Counted from the stretch's first letter, positions 48,904 through 59,508 are shown. The stretch: DNA of 64,000 bases from Blastocatellia bacterium (GCA_003168335.1 PMSM01000013.1:124001-188000), one strand, 5' to 3'. A program made the numbers and translations. The notes: a model not told the origin generated them from the letters alone.

Positions 48904-51900
48904 ATGTCGCAACTCTTCATTCAAAGACCAATCACCACTACCCTCATCATGGCCGGCATTGTGCTGTTCGGCTTTATCGGGTATCGCTCGTTGCCGGTGA
49001 GCGACCTGCCCAACGTCGATTACCCGACCATTCAAGTCACCGCCCAACTTCCTGGTGGTAGCCCTGAGACGATGGCGTCGTCGGTGGCCACTCCTCTCGA
49101 ACGACAGTTCTCAACCATCGCCGGGCTCAATACGGTAAGTTCAACCAGTACGCTCGGCAGTACTCAAATCACTCTGCAGTTCGATCTGAGCCGTAACATT
49201 GATGCGGCGGCGCAGGATGTGCAGACGGCGATTTCCGCGTCGGCGCGACAACTGCCTCCGGGAATGCCGAGCCAGCCGACGCTCAAGAAAGTAAATCCCG
49301 CCGATCAACCAATCGTCTATCTAACGGTCAGCTCTCAGACGCTGCCGCTCGCGAAAGTTAACGAGTATGCGGATACTTCGCTGGCGCAGAGGCTTTCGAC
49401 GATCAGCGGCGTCGCTCAGGTCCTGGTAACAGGCCAGCAAAAATATGCGGTGCGCGCGCAACTGGATCCGTCGGCGCTGGCGAGTCGCGGTATTGGCATC
49501 GACGATGTGGCGAATGCGCTGCAAAGCGGCAATACGAACCTGCCGGTGGGCACGCTCTACGGGATTCACGAGAATCTGACCGTGCAGGCGAACGGTCAGT
49601 TGATGAACGCGGAAGAGTACCGTCAGTTGATTGTCGCATATCGCAACGGCGCGCCGGTGCTGCTGAGAGAACTGGGTGACGTCGTTGACAGTGTCGAGAA
49701 CAGTCGCCTTGCCAGCAGCTACAACGGACAGCAGGTAGTTACGTTGACGGTGCAGCGCCAGCCCGGGACCAATACCGTGGCCGTCGTCGATGCTATTCGC
49801 AATTTGCTGCCGACGTTTCGCCAGCAGCTGCCGGCGTCGATCAAACTCGAGGTTTTGTACGACCGGTCGGAATCGATTCGCGAATCGGTCAACGACGTGC
49901 AGTTTTCGCTCCTCCTGGCAATCGCGTTGGTTGTGCTTGTCATCTTTCTGTTTCTGCGTAACGTTAGAGCCACGATCATCCCTACGCTGGCGCTGCCCAC
50001 CTCGATCGTTTTCACGTTCGCGGTGATGTACATGCTCGGTTTTAGTCTGGACAATCTTTCACTGATGGCGCTCACGTTGTCAGTTGGATTCGTGGTGGAC
50101 GACGCCGTAGTGATGCTGGAAAACATCGTGCGCCGGATGGAAGAAGGCGAGGGCGCGATGGAGGCCGCGTTGAAAGGCTCGCGAGAAATCGGCTTCACAA
50201 TCGTCTCGATGACAGTATCGCTGGTTGCGGTGTTTATTCCGGTACTGTTTCTCAGCGGGATACTGGGAAGGCTGTTTCGCGAATTCGCGATTACCATCAG
50301 CGTCGCGATCCTGATCTCAGGATTCGTCTCGCTGAGCTTGACGCCCATGCTTTGCAGTCGGTTGCTAAAAGCGGTCGGCGTTCACAGAGATGAAGACAGC
50401 GCCGGCCATCCCGCTCAGGAGGGCCCAGCGCATCGGCACTGGTGGCAGAAGTCTGAGCGCGTCTACGAATGGCTGGTGGGCGGATATCGCTGGACGCTGC
50501 AACGAGTCCTGGAGCATCGCGCGCTGACGATGCTGATTTGCGGCGTCCTATTCGCCGTGACGATCGTGTTTTTCTACGTAATTCCGAAGGGTTTCATTCC
50601 CAACGATGACATCAGCCAGATCGTTGGTTACACCGAGGCTGCGGAGGGAATCTCATTCCAGGAGATGTCGCGCCATCAACAGCAGTTGGTCGATATCATT
50701 CGCGCTAACCCGAATGTGTCGGGAGTGCTGTCTACCGTTGGCCAGAGCGACGTGAGCGCCGCAAGTAACAGCGGGAATATTCTGATTCTGCTAAAGCCGC
50801 TTTCGCAGCGGAAGAAAGACGTTGATACTATCATCGAGGACCTGCGTCCGAAGCTCAGCGCGGTTCCCGGGATGAGGATCTTTCTCCAGAATCCTCCGCT
50901 GGTGCAGGTGGGAGGTCAGGTCACGAAGAGTCCTTATCAGTTGACGCTGCAGGGCCCTGATCGAAACGACCTATACACGAATGCCGCGGCGCTGCAGGCA
51001 AAGATCGCAGCTTTGCCGCAATTGCTGGATGTGACCAGCGACATCCAAATTAAGAACCCACAGCTCAACGTCGATATTGATCGCGACAAGGCATCGACCG
51101 TCGGCATCACGGCACAGCAAGTCGAGGACGCACTTAACGACGCTTACGGTACGCGTCAGATTTCGACGATCTACGCGACCTCGAACGAATACGAAGTCAT
51201 CCTGGAAGTGAAACCAGAATACCAGCAGGATCCGGCGGCGTTAGGGCAACTTTACATCCATGCGGCGCCGTCTGCTACCGCCTCAAATGCAACGCTGGCC
51301 CAGTCGGTTCGGGCCCAGCCTGCATCAGCCCTGGCCCAGCCTTCGGTCGTCTCCGCGTCATCAGCGCAAACGCCGGTAGGCCAGGCAACTCAAGCTCAAC
51401 CAACTCAAGGTCGCCTGGTTCCCTTGAGCACCGTCGCCACGCTTTCGAGAAGCGTCGGACCTCTGTTAGTTAATCATTTGGGCCAACTGCCGTCGGCCAC
51501 GATCTCATTTAACTTGCGCCCAGGTGTGTCCCTCAGTGCGGCGACGAACCAGGTGCAGGCGCTCGCCAAACAAACTTTGCCCGCGACAATCACGACCACT
51601 TTTCAGGGAACCGCACAAATCTTTCAATCATCGCTACAGAATCTGACGCTATTGTTACTGGTTGCGATCCTGGTGATCTACCTGGTGCTGGGAATCCTTT
51701 ATGAGAGTTTCATTCACCCATTGACAATTCTTTCCGGATTGCCCTCCGCGGGATTGGGAGCGTTACTTACGCTGTTGGTATTCGGACGTGAGCTGGACGT
51801 CTATGCATTCGTCGGGTTGATCATGCTAATCGGGATCGTCGAAAAGAACGCGATTATGATGATCGACTTTGCGTTGACTGCGCAGCGCGAAGGAGGCAAG

Positions 51901-52182
51901 CCGGCCGAGGAAGCAATCTTCCAGGCGTGTTTGACCAGGTTCAGACCGATCATGATGACCACGATGGCGGCCTTGATGGGCACGTTACCGATTGCCCTGG
52001 GCTGGGGCGCAGGCGCTGAGTCGCGCCGCGGGTTGGGATTGGCGGTGGTTGGCGGGCTCTGCGTGTCTCAGGTAGTGACGTTGTATTTGACTCCGGTTGT
52101 TTATTTGTACTTCGAACGTTTGCAGGAGTGGTTCCGACGTGACAAGCAGCGCAGTGGTGAGCCAGTTCCGGCGGAAATGTAA
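48904..52182 (+). CDS. RND efflux permease, first copy (MdtB/AcrB type)
   Basis: The 1092-residue protein is a hydrophobe/amphiphile efflux permease: N-terminal IQRPITTTLIMAGIVLFG, the TM4 proton-relay GFVVDDAVVMLENIVRR with the paired Asp, and the C-terminal EKNAIMMIDFAL and FRPIMMTTMAAL. Compared with the second permease it carries an extra Ala/Gln/Pro/Ser-rich segment of about 50 residues (about 787-837) in the second periplasmic docking region. It starts 17 bp after the adaptor and is likely cotranscribed. The substrate is unknown; multidrug export is a family-based guess. Confidence 0.94.
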   Translation: MSQLFIQRPITTTLIMAGIVLFGFIGYRSLPVSDLPNVDYPTIQVTAQLPGGSPETMASSVATPLERQFSTIAGLNTVSSTSTLGSTQITLQFDLSRNIDAAAQDVQTAISASARQLPPGMPSQPTLKKVNPADQPIVYLTVSSQTLPLAKVNEYADTSLAQRLSTISGVAQVLVTGQQKYAVRAQLDPSALASRGIGIDDVANALQSGNTNLPVGTLYGIHENLTVQANGQLMNAEEYRQLIVAYRNGAPVLLRELGDVVDSVENSRLASSYNGQQVVTLTVQRQPGTNTVAVVDAIRNLLPTFRQQLPASIKLEVLYDRSESIRESVNDVQFSLLLAIALVVLVIFLFLRNVRATIIPTLALPTSIVFTFAVMYMLGFSLDNLSLMALTLSVGFVVDDAVVMLENIVRRMEEGEGAMEAALKGSREIGFTIVSMTVSLVAVFIPVLFLSGILGRLFREFAITISVAILISGFVSLSLTPMLCSRLLKAVGVHRDEDSAGHPAQEGPAHRHWWQKSERVYEWLVGGYRWTLQRVLEHRALTMLICGVLFAVTIVFFYVIPKGFIPNDDISQIVGYTEAAEGISFQEMSRHQQQLVDIIRANPNVSGVLSTVGQSDVSAASNSGNILILLKPLSQRKKDVDTIIEDLRPKLSAVPGMRIFLQNPPLVQVGGQVTKSPYQLTLQGPDRNDLYTNAAALQAKIAALPQLLDVTSDIQIKNPQLNVDIDRDKASTVGITAQQVEDALNDAYGTRQISTIYATSNEYEVILEVKPEYQQDPAALGQLYIHAAPSATASNATLAQSVRAQPASALAQPSVVSASSAQTPVGQATQAQPTQGRLVPLSTVATLSRSVGPLLVNHLGQLPSATISFNLRPGVSLSAATNQVQALAKQTLPATITTTFQGTAQIFQSSLQNLTLLLLVAILVIYLVLGILYESFIHPLTILSGLPSAGLGALLTLLVFGRELDVYAFVGLIMLIGIVEKNAIMMIDFALTAQREGGKPAEEAIFQACLTRFRPIMMTTMAALMGTLPIALGWGAGAESRRGLGLAVVGGLCVSQVVTLYLTPVVYLYFERLQEWFRRDKQRSGEPVPAEM

Positions 52183-52198
52183 GTGTCTTCAGTGCCGT

Positions 52199-52285
52199 AG
52201 GCCCGAGATGTTTATAGACTTGGTGCGTTTTGAAGTCCCAGCCCATTTATGGGCGACAGAACATTTCGCTCCTATGGATCTAACG
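52199..52285. repeat. ATGTTTATAGA repeat element between the two RND permeases
   Basis: AGGCCCGAGATGTTTATAGA and ACAGAACATTTCGCTCC bracket a small inverted repeat (GCCCATTTATGGGC). It is related to 41593-41752. It lies in the 167-bp gap between the permease genes, so a hairpin would sit within the operon. Confidence 0.7.
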
Positions 52286-52349
52286 TGACATTAGGATAGG
52301 TGTTTCTATAAGCATCACGCCGCCGCGCTGAGAGCCATCTACGAACGTT

Positions 52350-55300
52350 ATGAAAGAGCGGGCCGAACCAAAACCGAACTCTTCCGGCGCCCCAAAGGCG
52401 ATCCATGGAATATCGGAACTCTTCATCCATCGCCCGATCACCACCACGCTTGTGATGGTCGGAATTGTTCTGTTCGGGCTCATCGGTTATCGATCCTTGC
52501 CCGTCAGCGATCTTCCCACCGTCGATTACCCGACAATTAGCGTCAATGCGAGTTTACCGGGTGCAAACCCGGAGACGATGGCGGCCTCGGTGGCCACGCC
52601 GCTCGAGCGCCAGTTCTCGGGCATTGCCGGAATCGACTCGATCAATTCGACAAATTCGCAGGGTTCGACTTCGATTACTCTACAGTTCAACTTAAGCCGC
52701 AACATCGACGCCGCGGCTCAGGACGTTCAGACGGCAATCTCTGCCGCCCTGCCGCAACTCCCTCCCGGACTGCCAACGCCTCCCGGTCTGCGCAAAGTGA
52801 ATCCCGCCGACAGTCCGATTCTTTTCTTGTCACTCAACTCGCAGGTGCTGCCGCTGCCGCAAGTTGATGAATACGCCGAGACGCTGGTAGCGCAGCGCAT
52901 CTCGATGGTTGAAGGCGTTTCCCAGGTTCAGGTTTACGGAGCGATGAAGTATGCGGTGCGAGCTCAAATTGATCCGGCCGCGCTCGCTGACCTCGGTATC
53001 GGCGTCGACGACGTTGACGCCGCGGTTCGCAACGGCAATCCCAACACACCCGTCGGAACGCTGTACGGCAGGTATTCGAATCTGACGCTCCAGACCAACG
53101 GGCAATTGAAGAATGCGGCTGATTTCAAGCCGTTGATTGTGGCTTATCGCAATGGGGCACCCGTGCGCCTGGGCCAGGTCGCGAATGTGATCGACAGCGT
53201 CGAAAACAACAAGGTGGCGAGTTGGTTCAACGGTCGCCGCAGCGTCACGATGGCAGTCCAGCGGCAACCGGGCACTAACACCGTGGCCGTCGTCGATGCC
53301 ATTCGCGCGCTGCTGCCGCAATTTCGGCAGCAGTTGCCGGCGTCGGTCAGTCTCGACGTTCTCAATGATAGATCGATCTCGATCCGTCAGTCGGTAAATG
53401 ATGTGCAGTTTTCGTTACTGTTGGCGATCGCGCTGGTCGTGCTCGTCATTTTTCTCTTTCTGCGTAACGTCAGGGCAACCATCATTCCGACATTGGCGCT
53501 GCCGGCTTCGATCGTTGGCACCTTTGCCGCGATGTACCTCTTGCATTTCAGCCTGGACAATCTTTCGCTGATGGCGCTGACGTTGTCGGTAGGATTTGTA
53601 GTAGACGATGCAGTAGTGATGCTCGAAAACATCGTCCGCCGAATCGAGTTGGGCGAAAGCGTGATGGAGGCGGCACTGAACGGCTCGCGAGAGATCGGGT
53701 TCACCATTGTGTCGATGACAGTGTCACTGGTGGCAGTATTTATTCCCGTGCTGTTCATGGGCGGGATTCTGGGAAGACTGTTTCGCGAGTTTGCAATCAC
53801 GATCAGTGTGGCGATTCTTGTTTCCGGATTGGTGTCGTTGACCCTGACCCCAATGCTGGCCAGCCGGCTGCTGAAGGCAGAGGACGTCAGAAAGAGTGCC
53901 CTTCACGAAGAAAGTGGCAAAACAGCCCAACGGGGCTGGTGGGGACTGACCGAAGGCATCTACAACCGCGTCTTGCACTCTTACGAATGGACCCTGAAGC
54001 GCGTTTTAGCACATAGCTTTGTGATCATAGTGGTGAGCTTGTTGCTTGCGGGTGTGACGGTCTATCTGTTCATGGTCGTCCCCAAGGGTTTCATTCCCAG
54101 CGGCGACAGTGGATTGCTTCTCGGTAGCACCGAGGCGGCGCAGGGCATATCGCTGGACGATATGATCCTGCATCAGAACGCAATCGCCGAAATCATTCAG
54201 CGGGATCCAAATGTGCAGGCGTTTGCCTCGACAGTCGGATCGGGAGGGAGAAACTCCGGCGGCAATAACGGCACGATCTTCATTGGGCTGAAGCCATTCG
54301 CTCAGCGCAAGTTAAGCGCGGACGAAGTCGTCGAGGAGTTGCGGCCCAAGCTCGCGCACGAACCGGGACTCAGAGCCTACCTTCAGAATCCGCCGTCAAT
54401 CAATGTCGGCGGACAATCGTCGCGCAGTCTTTATCAGGTAACGCTGCAAGCATCGAATACGACGGATCTTTACGACAATGTCGGCCTCCTGGAAAAGAAA
54501 ATGCGCGACCTTTCGACTATTCAGGACGTAAACAGTAATCTGCAAATCAACACCCCGCAGATCAATGTCGACATCGATCGCAAACAGGCCGCGGCGCTTG
54601 GAGTGACGGTCCAACAGGTTGAATCGGCGTTGGGTGATTCGTTTGGCTCGCGACAGATTTCCACCATCTATACTCCCACCAACGAATACCAGGTCATCCT
54701 GGAAGTGAAGCCGGAATTTCAACAAGACCCTTCAGCGTTGGGGCGTCTTTACATCCACTCATCATCGGGCCGTCTCGTGCCTTTGAGTGCTGTGGCCAGG
54801 TTCTCGCGGAATGTTGGGCCTCTTCTCGTCAACCATCTCGGCGAGTTGCCGGCGGCGACGATCTCGTTCAACCTCAAGCCTGGAGTTTCATTGAGCCAGG
54901 CTACACAACAGGTGCTGGCTCTGGCAAAGTCGACATTGCCAGCGACGATCACGACGACTTTTCAGGGAACGGCCCAGGTCTTTCAATCATCGCTGCAGAA
55001 TTTGACCCTGCTGCTTCTGGTTGCCGTGCTGGTGATTTATCTGGTGCTGGGAATTCTTTATGAAAGTTTCATTCATCCTTTGACGATTCTGTCGGGTTTG
55101 CCATCGGCGGGCCTGGGCGCTTTGCTGACGCTGCTCATCTTTCACCGCGAGCTGGATATCTATGCGTTCGTCGGACTGATCATGCTGATCGGCATCGTCA
55201 AGAAGAACGCGATCATGATGATCGACTTTGCTTTGGATAAGCAGAGAAGAGAGGGAAGACCGGCCCGCGACGCAATCTATGAGGCCTGCGTAGTGCGATT

Positions 55301-55547
55301 TCGTCCGATCATGATGACCACCATGTCGGCGCTGATGGGCACGATGCCGATCGCCCTGGGCTGGGGCGCCGGCGCCTCCGCGCGCAGAGGATTGGGACTG
55401 GCGGTGGTCGGCGGCTTAATCGTGTCGCAGGTGCTCACCTTGTTTCTGACGCCCGTGGTTTATCTGTACTTCGAACGATTTCAGGAATGGTTTCGGCGCT
55501 CCAGATCAACCTCTGGACGCGCGGATATTGTTCCGACCTCGCACTAG
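52350..55547 (+). CDS. RND efflux permease, second copy (MdtC/AcrB type)
   Basis: The 1065-residue protein has the same layout as its neighbour: HRPITTTLVMVGIVLFGLIGY at the first helix (short core ITTTLVMVGIVLFG), GFVVDDAVVMLENIVRR with the paired Asp in TM4, and a late KKNAIMMIDFAL. It lacks the long insert of the first copy. Two tandem permeases with one adaptor recall MdtABC, where the permeases form a heterotrimer. A heteromeric pump is therefore plausible but not shown. The N-terminus is longer by about 20 polar residues. Confidence 0.94.
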   Translation: MKERAEPKPNSSGAPKAIHGISELFIHRPITTTLVMVGIVLFGLIGYRSLPVSDLPTVDYPTISVNASLPGANPETMAASVATPLERQFSGIAGIDSINSTNSQGSTSITLQFNLSRNIDAAAQDVQTAISAALPQLPPGLPTPPGLRKVNPADSPILFLSLNSQVLPLPQVDEYAETLVAQRISMVEGVSQVQVYGAMKYAVRAQIDPAALADLGIGVDDVDAAVRNGNPNTPVGTLYGRYSNLTLQTNGQLKNAADFKPLIVAYRNGAPVRLGQVANVIDSVENNKVASWFNGRRSVTMAVQRQPGTNTVAVVDAIRALLPQFRQQLPASVSLDVLNDRSISIRQSVNDVQFSLLLAIALVVLVIFLFLRNVRATIIPTLALPASIVGTFAAMYLLHFSLDNLSLMALTLSVGFVVDDAVVMLENIVRRIELGESVMEAALNGSREIGFTIVSMTVSLVAVFIPVLFMGGILGRLFREFAITISVAILVSGLVSLTLTPMLASRLLKAEDVRKSALHEESGKTAQRGWWGLTEGIYNRVLHSYEWTLKRVLAHSFVIIVVSLLLAGVTVYLFMVVPKGFIPSGDSGLLLGSTEAAQGISLDDMILHQNAIAEIIQRDPNVQAFASTVGSGGRNSGGNNGTIFIGLKPFAQRKLSADEVVEELRPKLAHEPGLRAYLQNPPSINVGGQSSRSLYQVTLQASNTTDLYDNVGLLEKKMRDLSTIQDVNSNLQINTPQINVDIDRKQAAALGVTVQQVESALGDSFGSRQISTIYTPTNEYQVILEVKPEFQQDPSALGRLYIHSSSGRLVPLSAVARFSRNVGPLLVNHLGELPAATISFNLKPGVSLSQATQQVLALAKSTLPATITTTFQGTAQVFQSSLQNLTLLLLVAVLVIYLVLGILYESFIHPLTILSGLPSAGLGALLTLLIFHRELDIYAFVGLIMLIGIVKKNAIMMIDFALDKQRREGRPARDAIYEACVVRFRPIMMTTMSALMGTMPIALGWGAGASARRGLGLAVVGGLIVSQVLTLFLTPVVYLYFERFQEWFRRSRSTSGRADIVPTSH

Positions 55548-55618
55548 AATGTTAGCGTGAGAATCCTTGCCGTCTGTTAGCGGGCGGACTATTCTTCCGG
55601 CATAGGGAGGACAGAATC

Positions 55619-56272
55619 ATGAAGAGAATGTTCAGGTACTGTTTGGTCGCTATTTTCCTGCTTGCTGTTTCCGCCAGCGCATTTGCTCAAGCCAACAAGG
55701 TCTTACGTAGCGCAACGGAGCCGAATGTGCCGGGCGGACTGGCGACGCTCTACGCACTTGACCCACTGGCCCATACCCTCTGCTTCCATGATGGGCAAAA
55801 TGGATATGTCGTCCAACAGAACGAAATCAAGAATCGTTGTACGGACCTCGAGTTCAATAGCTATGACGCGGGCGGTTTCACCGTCGCCATAGAAGGTGGT
55901 CGAGCAGGTAATATTATTGATCTAGGCACCGCCGGCGAACTCAAACAAAGATACGGATATGCGGAAAGCAGCCTGAGCACAGGCCAGGGCTTTGCATCGA
56001 TTCGCTTAGAGAACGGCAAAGTAGTGATTCTTAAAGACCAGAGGGGCTTCCAGGAATTGAAGGAGTCCGCAGAGTTGTTCAAGCCCGGAAGAATTAAAGC
56101 GGCATCACCGATCAAGTTAGGCCATATTTACCTGGTTCGGCTGACTGACACGAACGACAAGTCGTTTCAGATGCTCGCGAAATTCGTCGTAGTCAGTTAT
56201 GTTCCAAACGAATCGGTTGCAATTCGCTGGCAACTCTTCGGAGCAGCGTCGGCTAATCCCGAGCTTAAGTAA
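55619..56272 (+). CDS. Secreted protein of unknown function
   Basis: The 217-residue protein has a clear signal peptide (CLVAIFLLAVSASAFAQA). The mature part is beta-rich with TLCFHDGQNGYVVQQNE, IDLGTAGELKQRYGYA and IYLVRLTDTNDKSFQMLAKFVV; two Cys (LCFHD and NRCTD) may form a disulphide. An AGGGAGGACAG site lies just upstream of ATG 55619. I recognise no family. It stands 72 bp behind the second RND permease and converges on the mlaD gene. Confidence 0.7.
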   Translation: MKRMFRYCLVAIFLLAVSASAFAQANKVLRSATEPNVPGGLATLYALDPLAHTLCFHDGQNGYVVQQNEIKNRCTDLEFNSYDAGGFTVAIEGGRAGNIIDLGTAGELKQRYGYAESSLSTGQGFASIRLENGKVVILKDQRGFQELKESAELFKPGRIKAASPIKLGHIYLVRLTDTNDKSFQMLAKFVVVSYVPNESVAIRWQLFGAASANPELK

Positions 56273-56286
56273 GCACCTCGCCGCAG

Positions 56287-57441
56287 CTAAAACAACTGAA
56301 ATTTAATCGTCAGATACTTCTTCGGGTTCTGGCGAAAGTCGTACAGGAGCTTCACGCTTTCAGACGAGAGGTTGTTGACGTTCGAGTAGAGCTGATCGTC
56401 GGTGATCAGTTTTCCGAGGGTTCCTTCGCCGCGTTGGGCGCCGGCCACCACGCTATCAATGCGCGCGGCGGTCGTATTGAAGCGAGCAATCGCGGTGCGC
56501 GCGTCGTTGTAGATCGCTTCGTCCTTAACCAGCTTGCCGAGCGTGCCCTGTCCCGCATTGACTCCCGCCACGATCGAATCAATCTGATCCATCGAATGAT
56601 TGACGCGATCGGCGATGCGATTGACCTTGTTGTACATCTCGTCGCTTTCCAGAAGCTTTCCGACAGTGCCGCGACCGGCAACAAGATCCGCGGACAGCTT
56701 CTTCAGATTGGCGGCGATGTCGTTGGCGTTGTTATAAAGAGCCTCGTCATACATGAATTTGCCCGCCGAGCCTTTGCCGCTCTTGATCTGTTCAGCGAGT
56801 TCTTCGGCATCGCGAATCGTCGCGTTCAGGTTGTTATAGAGGGCTTCGTCATTGAACAGGCGTCCGACTGTGCCCTTGCCTTCGCGCACGTTCTTGACGA
56901 CCTCGTTAAGCTGATCCGAGAGCTTGCTGAGTCGCTGGGCCAGATCGGTGCCTGAAGTGGCCAGGTCGCTCATCGTGCTGCCGGAGGTCGAAGTCAGTAA
57001 GGCATTTTCCTTGATTGGCTGGCCGAGAGAGGTACCCGGCGTGATGTTCACGACCATTTCGCTGCCCAGAATACTCGGCGCCACTTGTTGGGCAGTGGAA
57101 TCTGAGCGGATCCGATCCTGGGCCGGCACGCCGTCGATCTTACTGTCAATCGTCATGTACGCCTCGACCTTTTGCGGATTGGGCCCGGTGCCAACTTCCG
57201 AGGGGCTCAGCAGCCTGATGCGGTCCACTTTACCGATGCCGACGCCCGCCAGACGTACTTCCGATCCTTCGCGCAGGCCATTAGCGTCGGCGAACCGCGC
57301 CCGCAGGTGTACGTGACTGGCGAAAGGGTTGAAGGTGCCGGAGGCGTTCAGAATTAGCAGAACTAGAACCGCTATTGCGATCAGCACAAGCAAGCCAACG
57401 CGTAGCTCACTTAAACCGATGTTCCTGGTTGATTTTGGCAT
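56287..57441 (-). CDS. mlaD: MCE-domain lipid-transport protein (MlaD type) with five tail repeats
   Basis: The 384-residue protein has one N-terminal membrane helix (LLVLIAIAVLVLLILNASG) and an MCE domain (about 38-120: HLRARFADANGLREGSEVRL) that would bind phospholipid in the periplasm. A helical tail follows with five copies of an approximately 20-to-40-residue unit whose core is GKGTVGRL, GKGSAGKF, GRGTVGKL, GQGTLGKL and GEGTLGKL followed by DEALYNN-like residues. It follows the ATPase gene with a 106-bp gap. The role is retrograde or anterograde phospholipid transport. Confidence 0.93.
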   Translation of the reverse strand: MPKSTRNIGLSELRVGLLVLIAIAVLVLLILNASGTFNPFASHVHLRARFADANGLREGSEVRLAGVGIGKVDRIRLLSPSEVGTGPNPQKVEAYMTIDSKIDGVPAQDRIRSDSTAQQVAPSILGSEMVVNITPGTSLGQPIKENALLTSTSGSTMSDLATSGTDLAQRLSKLSDQLNEVVKNVREGKGTVGRLFNDEALYNNLNATIRDAEELAEQIKSGKGSAGKFMYDEALYNNANDIAANLKKLSADLVAGRGTVGKLLESDEMYNKVNRIADRVNHSMDQIDSIVAGVNAGQGTLGKLVKDEAIYNDARTAIARFNTTAARIDSVVAGAQRGEGTLGKLITDDQLYSNVNNLSSESVKLLYDFRQNPKKYLTIKFQLF

Positions 57442-57547
57442 TGCTTTAAGAAGGTAAGAGCAAAAAGGTAGAAGGCAAAATCAGATCTGCGCACAGCCGC
57501 AAAAAGCTTTTCCTTTTTCCTCTCTGTTTTTTTCCTTTTCCTTTCGC

Positions 57548-58459
57548 TCAGTGTCCGCGCAGAAACTTCTGAATGTATTTGTCGTCTGCTTTGCGCAATG
57601 TTTCGTCGGTCCCGCTGAAAATTACCTGTCCGTCGCGCATCATCAAAACCTTGCTGTTTATCAGGCAAAGCTTCTCGCCTTCTTTTTCGAAGACAACTTC
57701 GCCGGCGTCGTCAACTACTGCATATTCCGAACAGAGATAGTCCAGGTTATTCATCTCGTGGGTGACAAAGATCGACGAGACATCTTCCAGGTCGCGCAGC
57801 TTCATCGCCAATTCGCAAATCGTGCGCGCGGTTGGCGGGTCCAGCCCCGCCGTCGGCTCGTCGAACATCACGATCTTCGGATCGCCCACCAGCGCGCGGG
57901 CGATGCCCACGCGGCGGCGCATTCCGCCGGACAACTCAGAAGGCATTTTGTCGATGGCGTCCTCGAGGTTGACGAAGCGCAGCATGCGACGCACTTCGGC
58001 TTCGACTTCCTCTTCCGGCACGCCCTGTTCGTGAAGCTTAAAGGCAACGTTTTCGTAAACGGAGAGCGAATCAAACAAAGCGCCTTCCTGGAAAATCATG
58101 CCGATCTTTTTGCGGACGCGCATCATCTGGGCTTCCGAGTATTGGGTGATGTCTTCGCCGTCAACCAGGATCTGCCCGCTATCAGGTTTGAGCAGGCCCA
58201 GCACTAACTTGATGGTCGTGGACTTGCCACAGCCTGAGCCGCCGAGAATGATCTTCGTCTCGCCTTTCATTACTTTAAAGCTGAGATTGTTCAGCACCTC
58301 GTGGCCGTCGAACATCATGGTGACGTCGCGAAATTCGATTGCCGGAATCGCGCGGTCGGAATCGTCGACTTCACGAAACGTCGATTCAGCCGCCTGATTG
58401 CTGACGCGATTGTCCGGCGCCTGGTTGCCAGCTTGGTCAATTGAGTCCTGAGTCATCAT
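57548..58459 (-). CDS. mlaF: ABC transporter ATPase of the Mla lipid system
   Basis: The 303-residue ATPase has Walker [12 protein letters not shown]-loop [15 protein letters not shown], signature [14 protein letters not shown] and Walker [15 protein letters not shown], and the H-loop VTHEMNN. A Gln/Asn-rich N-terminal extension of about 40 residues precedes the domain. It overlaps mlaE by 4 bp and energises the MlaE permease for phospholipid movement between membranes. The MRRRV form in the signature is typical of MlaF. Confidence 0.95.
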   Translation of the reverse strand: MMTQDSIDQAGNQAPDNRVSNQAAESTFREVDDSDRAIPAIEFRDVTMMFDGHEVLNNLSFKVMKGETKIILGGSGCGKSTTIKLVLGLLKPDSGQILVDGEDITQYSEAQMMRVRKKIGMIFQEGALFDSLSVYENVAFKLHEQGVPEEEVEAEVRRMLRFVNLEDAIDKMPSELSGGMRRRVGIARALVGDPKIVMFDEPTAGLDPPTARTICELAMKLRDLEDVSSIFVTHEMNNLDYLCSEYAVVDDAGEVVFEKEGEKLCLINSKVLMMRDGQVIFSGTDETLRKADDKYIQKFLRGH

Positions 58460-59223
58460 CCCTGGGTACCTAGAATAACCTGAAGCGCTTTAGCAAGGAA
58501 GAAGTCGGTAATGATCACTATAATCGAAGCGGTCACCACCGCGGAAGTTGTCGAACGGCCCACCCCCACCGTGCCACCCTCAGTCTTCAGACCTTTGTGA
58601 CAGGCAATCGTGCCCATCAAGAATGCAAAGGCCAGCGGCTTAACAATTCCTCCGATGATGTCATCGGTCGTTATGCCGTCGCGCACTGAAGCGGTAAACA
58701 TCGCGGATGGCAAACCGTAGAGAAAGGTCGAGACCGCCCAGCCGCCGGCAATACCCACCACGTCGGCTATCAGAGTCAAGAGCGGCAACGTAATTACCAG
58801 CGCTATCAGCCGCGGCGCTACCAGCTTGCGAACGGGATCGGTTCCCAACGCGCGCATGGCATCGATCTGCTCGGAAGCTACCATCGATCCCAACTCGGCT
58901 GAGATTGCCGAAACCACTCGACCGGTGACCATCAATGCCGTCAGGACCGGGCCCAGCTCTCGCACCAGCGAGATTGACACCAGATAACCTAGTTGGCTGA
59001 CGGCCCCGAACGACTCGAGCGTGGGATAGGTTTGTAGCGTCAACACGCCGCCCGTGAAAAATCCAGTCAGCACGACGATCGTCAAAGAACCTACACCGAT
59101 ACTGTCCATCTGCGCGAAGGTCTCGGGAATGTAACGGGGTTTTTTGAAGAGGCCACGCACAGCTCGCGCCGAGAGCAAAGACATCTCTTGCAGTTCGAAC
59201 AGAAAACGCGTGACGATGTTCAT
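58456..59223 (-). CDS. mlaE: MlaE-type lipid ABC transporter permease
   Basis: The 255-residue permease has five or six membrane segments and the family motif [18 protein letters not shown] with [19 protein letters not shown] (core [14 protein letters not shown]). An interface helix at its N-terminus ([19 protein letters not shown]) fits. It is the first gene of mlaE-mlaF-mlaD in this genome, preceded by 285 bp without a gene. It works with MlaF and MlaD at the inner membrane. Confidence 0.95.
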   Translation of the reverse strand: MNIVTRFLFELQEMSLLSARAVRGLFKKPRYIPETFAQMDSIGVGSLTIVVLTGFFTGGVLTLQTYPTLESFGAVSQLGYLVSISLVRELGPVLTALMVTGRVVSAISAELGSMVASEQIDAMRALGTDPVRKLVAPRLIALVITLPLLTLIADVVGIAGGWAVSTFLYGLPSAMFTASVRDGITTDDIIGGIVKPLAFAFLMGTIACHKGLKTEGGTVGVGRSTTSAVVTASIIVIITDFFLAKALQVILGTQG

Positions 59224-59452
59224 CCGAAATCCAGTGACGATAAGAAGGCTGCTCGTTTACCGCGGTCGCCGCTGCTTGTGGCGAGGCAAATAGCCGAGCG
59301 GGCTGGGCGCATGGTGACTTCAAAGACTGCTCGAGAGCGTCACCGCGATGCGAGCCAATTTTAATAGAGCGGCCTATGATGCGCAAAACAAACCGTTTAC
59401 GTCAAGGCTTAATCGCGGCTGAGTCCATTTCGATGGGCAGGCACTGGGCGCG

Positions 59453-59487
59453 AAAAAGCCGGCCCGGATGGTTCGGGGCCGGCTTTT
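59453..59487 (-). terminator. Intrinsic terminator after the LTXXQ gene
   Basis: On the minus strand AAAAGCCGGCCCC and GGGCCGGCTTTTT form a strong stem with a T-run, 22 bp after the LTXXQ gene stop. It separates the ECF operon from mlaE. Confidence 0.85.
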
Positions 59488-59508
59488 GAAGTCTGGCAAA
59501 CTTGCTGC

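Noticed and set aside
57551-58207. 218-codon plus-strand frame opposite mlaF
   Set aside because: It is a shadow frame of a clear ATPase gene with no recognisable domain.
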